Source of the DNA: a virus
Virus record (IMG/VR): IMGVR_UViG_3300049846_002024
Span: 1 to 20,048 of that record
Reading direction: 5' to 3' (one strand)
Length of the DNA: 20,048 nt
Below, in pieces: positions 19,084-20,048 of this stretch. The translations under genes and the position numbers were made by a program. The notes below the pieces were generated by a model. It was given only the letters and a program-made list of their open reading frames with translations, did not search any database and was not told where the DNA came from. The first letter of the stretch is position 1. Every line of letters begins with the position of its first letter.

Positions 19084-19326
19084 TCAAACCTTGGTCTCCA
19101 GAACAGTGAGACGTTGCTCAATCGAGTTGAGCCTTGGGAACAGCTCTTGGCGGTCGTCCTTGATCTCCTGGCGCAGGAGTGACACCTCACCGGCGATGTG
19201 CTCCACCGCCACGGTCAAGCGGATGACGGCGCGGGCCGCTTCATCGTCTTTCCGCATGAAGTTGCCAATACCGCTGGCACCAATGCCAACAGCAGCACCG
19301 ATGACGGCGGCCAAGACTTCAACCAC
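19084..19326 (-). CDS. Small membrane protein with coiled coil (lysis-associated)
   Basis: This 80-residue protein starts at GTG 19326, 2 nt after the preceding stop. It has an N-terminal hydrophobic segment (about 3-22, VLAAVIGAAVGIGASGIGNF), then a charged, heptad-like coiled coil (about 40-78, LLRQEIKDDRQELFPRLNSI). One membrane helix plus coiled coil in front of an endolysin fits a holin accessory or XhlA-like haemolysin-type protein. Which small membrane gene is the true holin cannot be settled by eye. Confidence 0.65.
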   Translation of the reverse strand: MVEVLAAVIGAAVGIGASGIGNFMRKDDEAARAVIRLTVAVEHIAGEVSLLRQEIKDDRQELFPRLNSIEQRLTVLETKV

Positions 19327-19328
19327 GA

Positions 19329-19502
19329 TCAGCGACGGCGCCTTTTGGTGTTTTGCTCAGCCTGAGCTGCAGCAGCGATGCCGCGCAGTGCCGCAAGGAT
19401 CAACTGCACCCAGCCGTTGGCTTTGACGCCGGGGATGTAGCTCAGCAGTTCACTGCCCGCTAGCAACGCAATGGCCAAACCTGCAAGTTCTTCTGGGGTC
19501 AT
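19329..19502 (-). CDS. Small membrane protein, holin-like candidate
   Basis: This 57-residue protein is below common ORF-length cut-offs. From ATG 19502 it reads MTPEELAGLAIALLAGSELL, then YIPGVKANGWVQLILAALRG and a basic RRRR end. Two hydrophobic stretches flank a polar KANG turn, the layout of a small holin or pore-forming protein with a positive C-terminus. I remember similar SELL-x-I-x-x-VKANG proteins in cyanophage and cyanobacterial prophage lysis modules. It ends 2 nt before the next gene. Confidence 0.6.
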   Translation of the reverse strand: MTPEELAGLAIALLAGSELLSYIPGVKANGWVQLILAALRGIAAAAQAEQNTKRRRR

Positions 19503-19534
19503 GGCCAGCAGGGCTGCTCTGTCTAAGTTGCCCG

Positions 19535-19774
19535 CTACTTGCTCTTCTGCAGCTCCTGCAGCAGGTACTGGCGCATCGCGCGATCTGCCGGCGTGGGATC
19601 AGCCTTGAGATCTAGCTCCAACACCTTGAGCTTGAGCTGTTTGGCATACAGCTCGTTGAGCTGCTCCTTCACATCCGCAGCTTTGGCGTAGCGGCTTTCA
19701 ACAGCGACAGTGGTGCCCACGATGGCCGTGAGCACCGCGATCACTGCACCCGCTGTAGCGAGATGACGTTCCAC
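19535..19774 (-). CDS. Single-pass membrane protein with coiled coil
   Basis: This 79-residue protein starts at GTG 19774. An N-terminal membrane helix (about 5-25, LATAGAVIAVLTAIVGTTVA) is followed by a charged coiled-coil region (about 34-58, VKEQLNELYAKQLKLKVLEL) and a helical tail. It could be an i-spanin-like or holin-like component of the lysis module. Its N-out or N-in topology is not determined. It lies 17 nt after the protein that runs off the right edge. Confidence 0.65.
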   Translation of the reverse strand: MERHLATAGAVIAVLTAIVGTTVAVESRYAKAADVKEQLNELYAKQLKLKVLELDLKADPTPADRAMRQYLLQELQKSK

Positions 19775-19791
19775 GCTCTTAATGCGCTGTC

Positions 19792-20048
19792 TTAAGCAGC
19801 AGCCGGTGGGTCTTGAGCAGGTTCCTGCACATCCTCAGGAGTGGGTTCCGGCAGCGGGGTCAGATCCGGCGGAGGTGCCACGAACACGTCGTTTGCCTCG
19901 TCGTAGGTATCGCCGGGTCCAGCGTACTTGCCACGGATGCGGCCGTTGTAGCTGGTCTGTACCCATCGACTATCGGCACCGTACAGCGATTTGCAGAAGG
20001 CAATACCCGCTGCTTCGGATTCATTGCCGTCTGGATCAAGGCACTCGG
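19792..20048 (-). CDS. Partial phage protein, cut by the right edge
   Basis: The 84 C-terminal residues are visible, ending in a Pro/Glu-rich tail (PPPDLTPLPEPTPEDVQEPA). A conserved-looking block (WVQTSYNGRIRGKYAGPGDT, then YDEANDVFV) matches a short domain I remember from cyanophage proteins near tail or baseplate genes. The start lies beyond the window. It lies ahead of the lysis genes on the same strand, so it is probably a late structural or structural-associated protein. Confidence 0.65.
   Translation of the reverse strand, partial: ECLDPDGNESEAAGIAFCKSLYGADSRWVQTSYNGRIRGKYAGPGDTYDEANDVFVAPPPDLTPLPEPTPEDVQEPAQDPPAAA

Noticed and set aside
1-20048. HIP1 (GCGATCGC) sites, common in many cyanobacterial chromosomes
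   Set aside because: I did not find any by eye; phages often lack them and some hosts do too, so this says little about the host.

Overview
The window looks like part of a temperate or formerly temperate dsDNA phage of a cyanobacterium, either a prophage or a phage contig. I infer a Synechococcus/Cyanobium-like host with high-GC DNA. The phage assignment rests on recognisable proteins: a primase-helicase, a family A DNA polymerase, an ssDNA-binding-like protein, a RecB/Cas4-like nuclease, a DUF3310 protein, ThyX, an HNH nuclease, a large serine recombinase and a two-domain endolysin with small membrane proteins. The cyanobacterial link rests on the RpoD-like sigma factor, whose regions 1.2 and 2 read like cyanobacterial group 2 sigmas. 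Several small proteins also resemble families I remember from cyanobacterial genomes and cyanophages; that part is recall, not a search. I found no tRNA, rRNA, CRISPR array or insertion sequence by eye.

Layout. (1) 1-335 is a non-coding leader with a long dyad (109-154) and a 16-bp operator-like sequence (211-226). (2) 336-2827 (+) is a tightly packed operon of eight small genes, including a membrane-anchored helix-turn-helix peptide, a ribbon-helix-helix (RHH) protein missed by ATG-only gene calling, and an HTH protein. It ends at a good intrinsic terminator (2853-2879). (3) 2828-3299 is a strongly structured convergent intergenic region with nested dyads, a Fur-box-like sequence and four TGAATGCG repeats beside a terminase-small-subunit-like gene. 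(4) 3300-7865 (-) is an early operon of many 4-nt-overlapping genes: HTH regulator, RHH regulator, ssDNA-binding-like protein, PD-(D/E)XK nuclease, small unknowns and the TerS-like gene. (5) 7866-8220 holds repeated ACACGGACA-type elements and dyads, a candidate replication origin or control region. (6) 8221-10470 (-) is the primase-helicase. It is divergent from 10600-12592 (+), a small gene plus the DNA polymerase, across a palindromic operator-like region. (7) 12641-13936 (-) is a serine recombinase lying between two plus-strand gene blocks. (8) 14009-17069 (+) is a nucleotide-metabolism and regulation operon (DUF3310, small unknowns, zinc ribbon, ThyX, sigma factor). (9) 16938-20048 (-) carries an NblA-like small protein, an HNH nuclease, and the lysis module: a glucosaminidase plus C39-like peptidase endolysin and three small membrane proteins. 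The partial protein running off the right edge suggests the structural genes lie beyond it.

How it works together (inference). Divergent replication genes and the early minus-strand operon appear to share a regulatory code of GGTAGG/CCTACC operators. These occur upstream of the HTH regulator, the ssDNA-binding-like gene, the primase/polymerase pair and the left accessory operon. The sigma factor would redirect host RNA polymerase, and ThyX and DUF3310 would support nucleotide supply. The most unusual material is non-coding: the 2994-3282 structured region, the 7947-8165 repeat and Shine-Dalgarno-like region, and the shared operator set.
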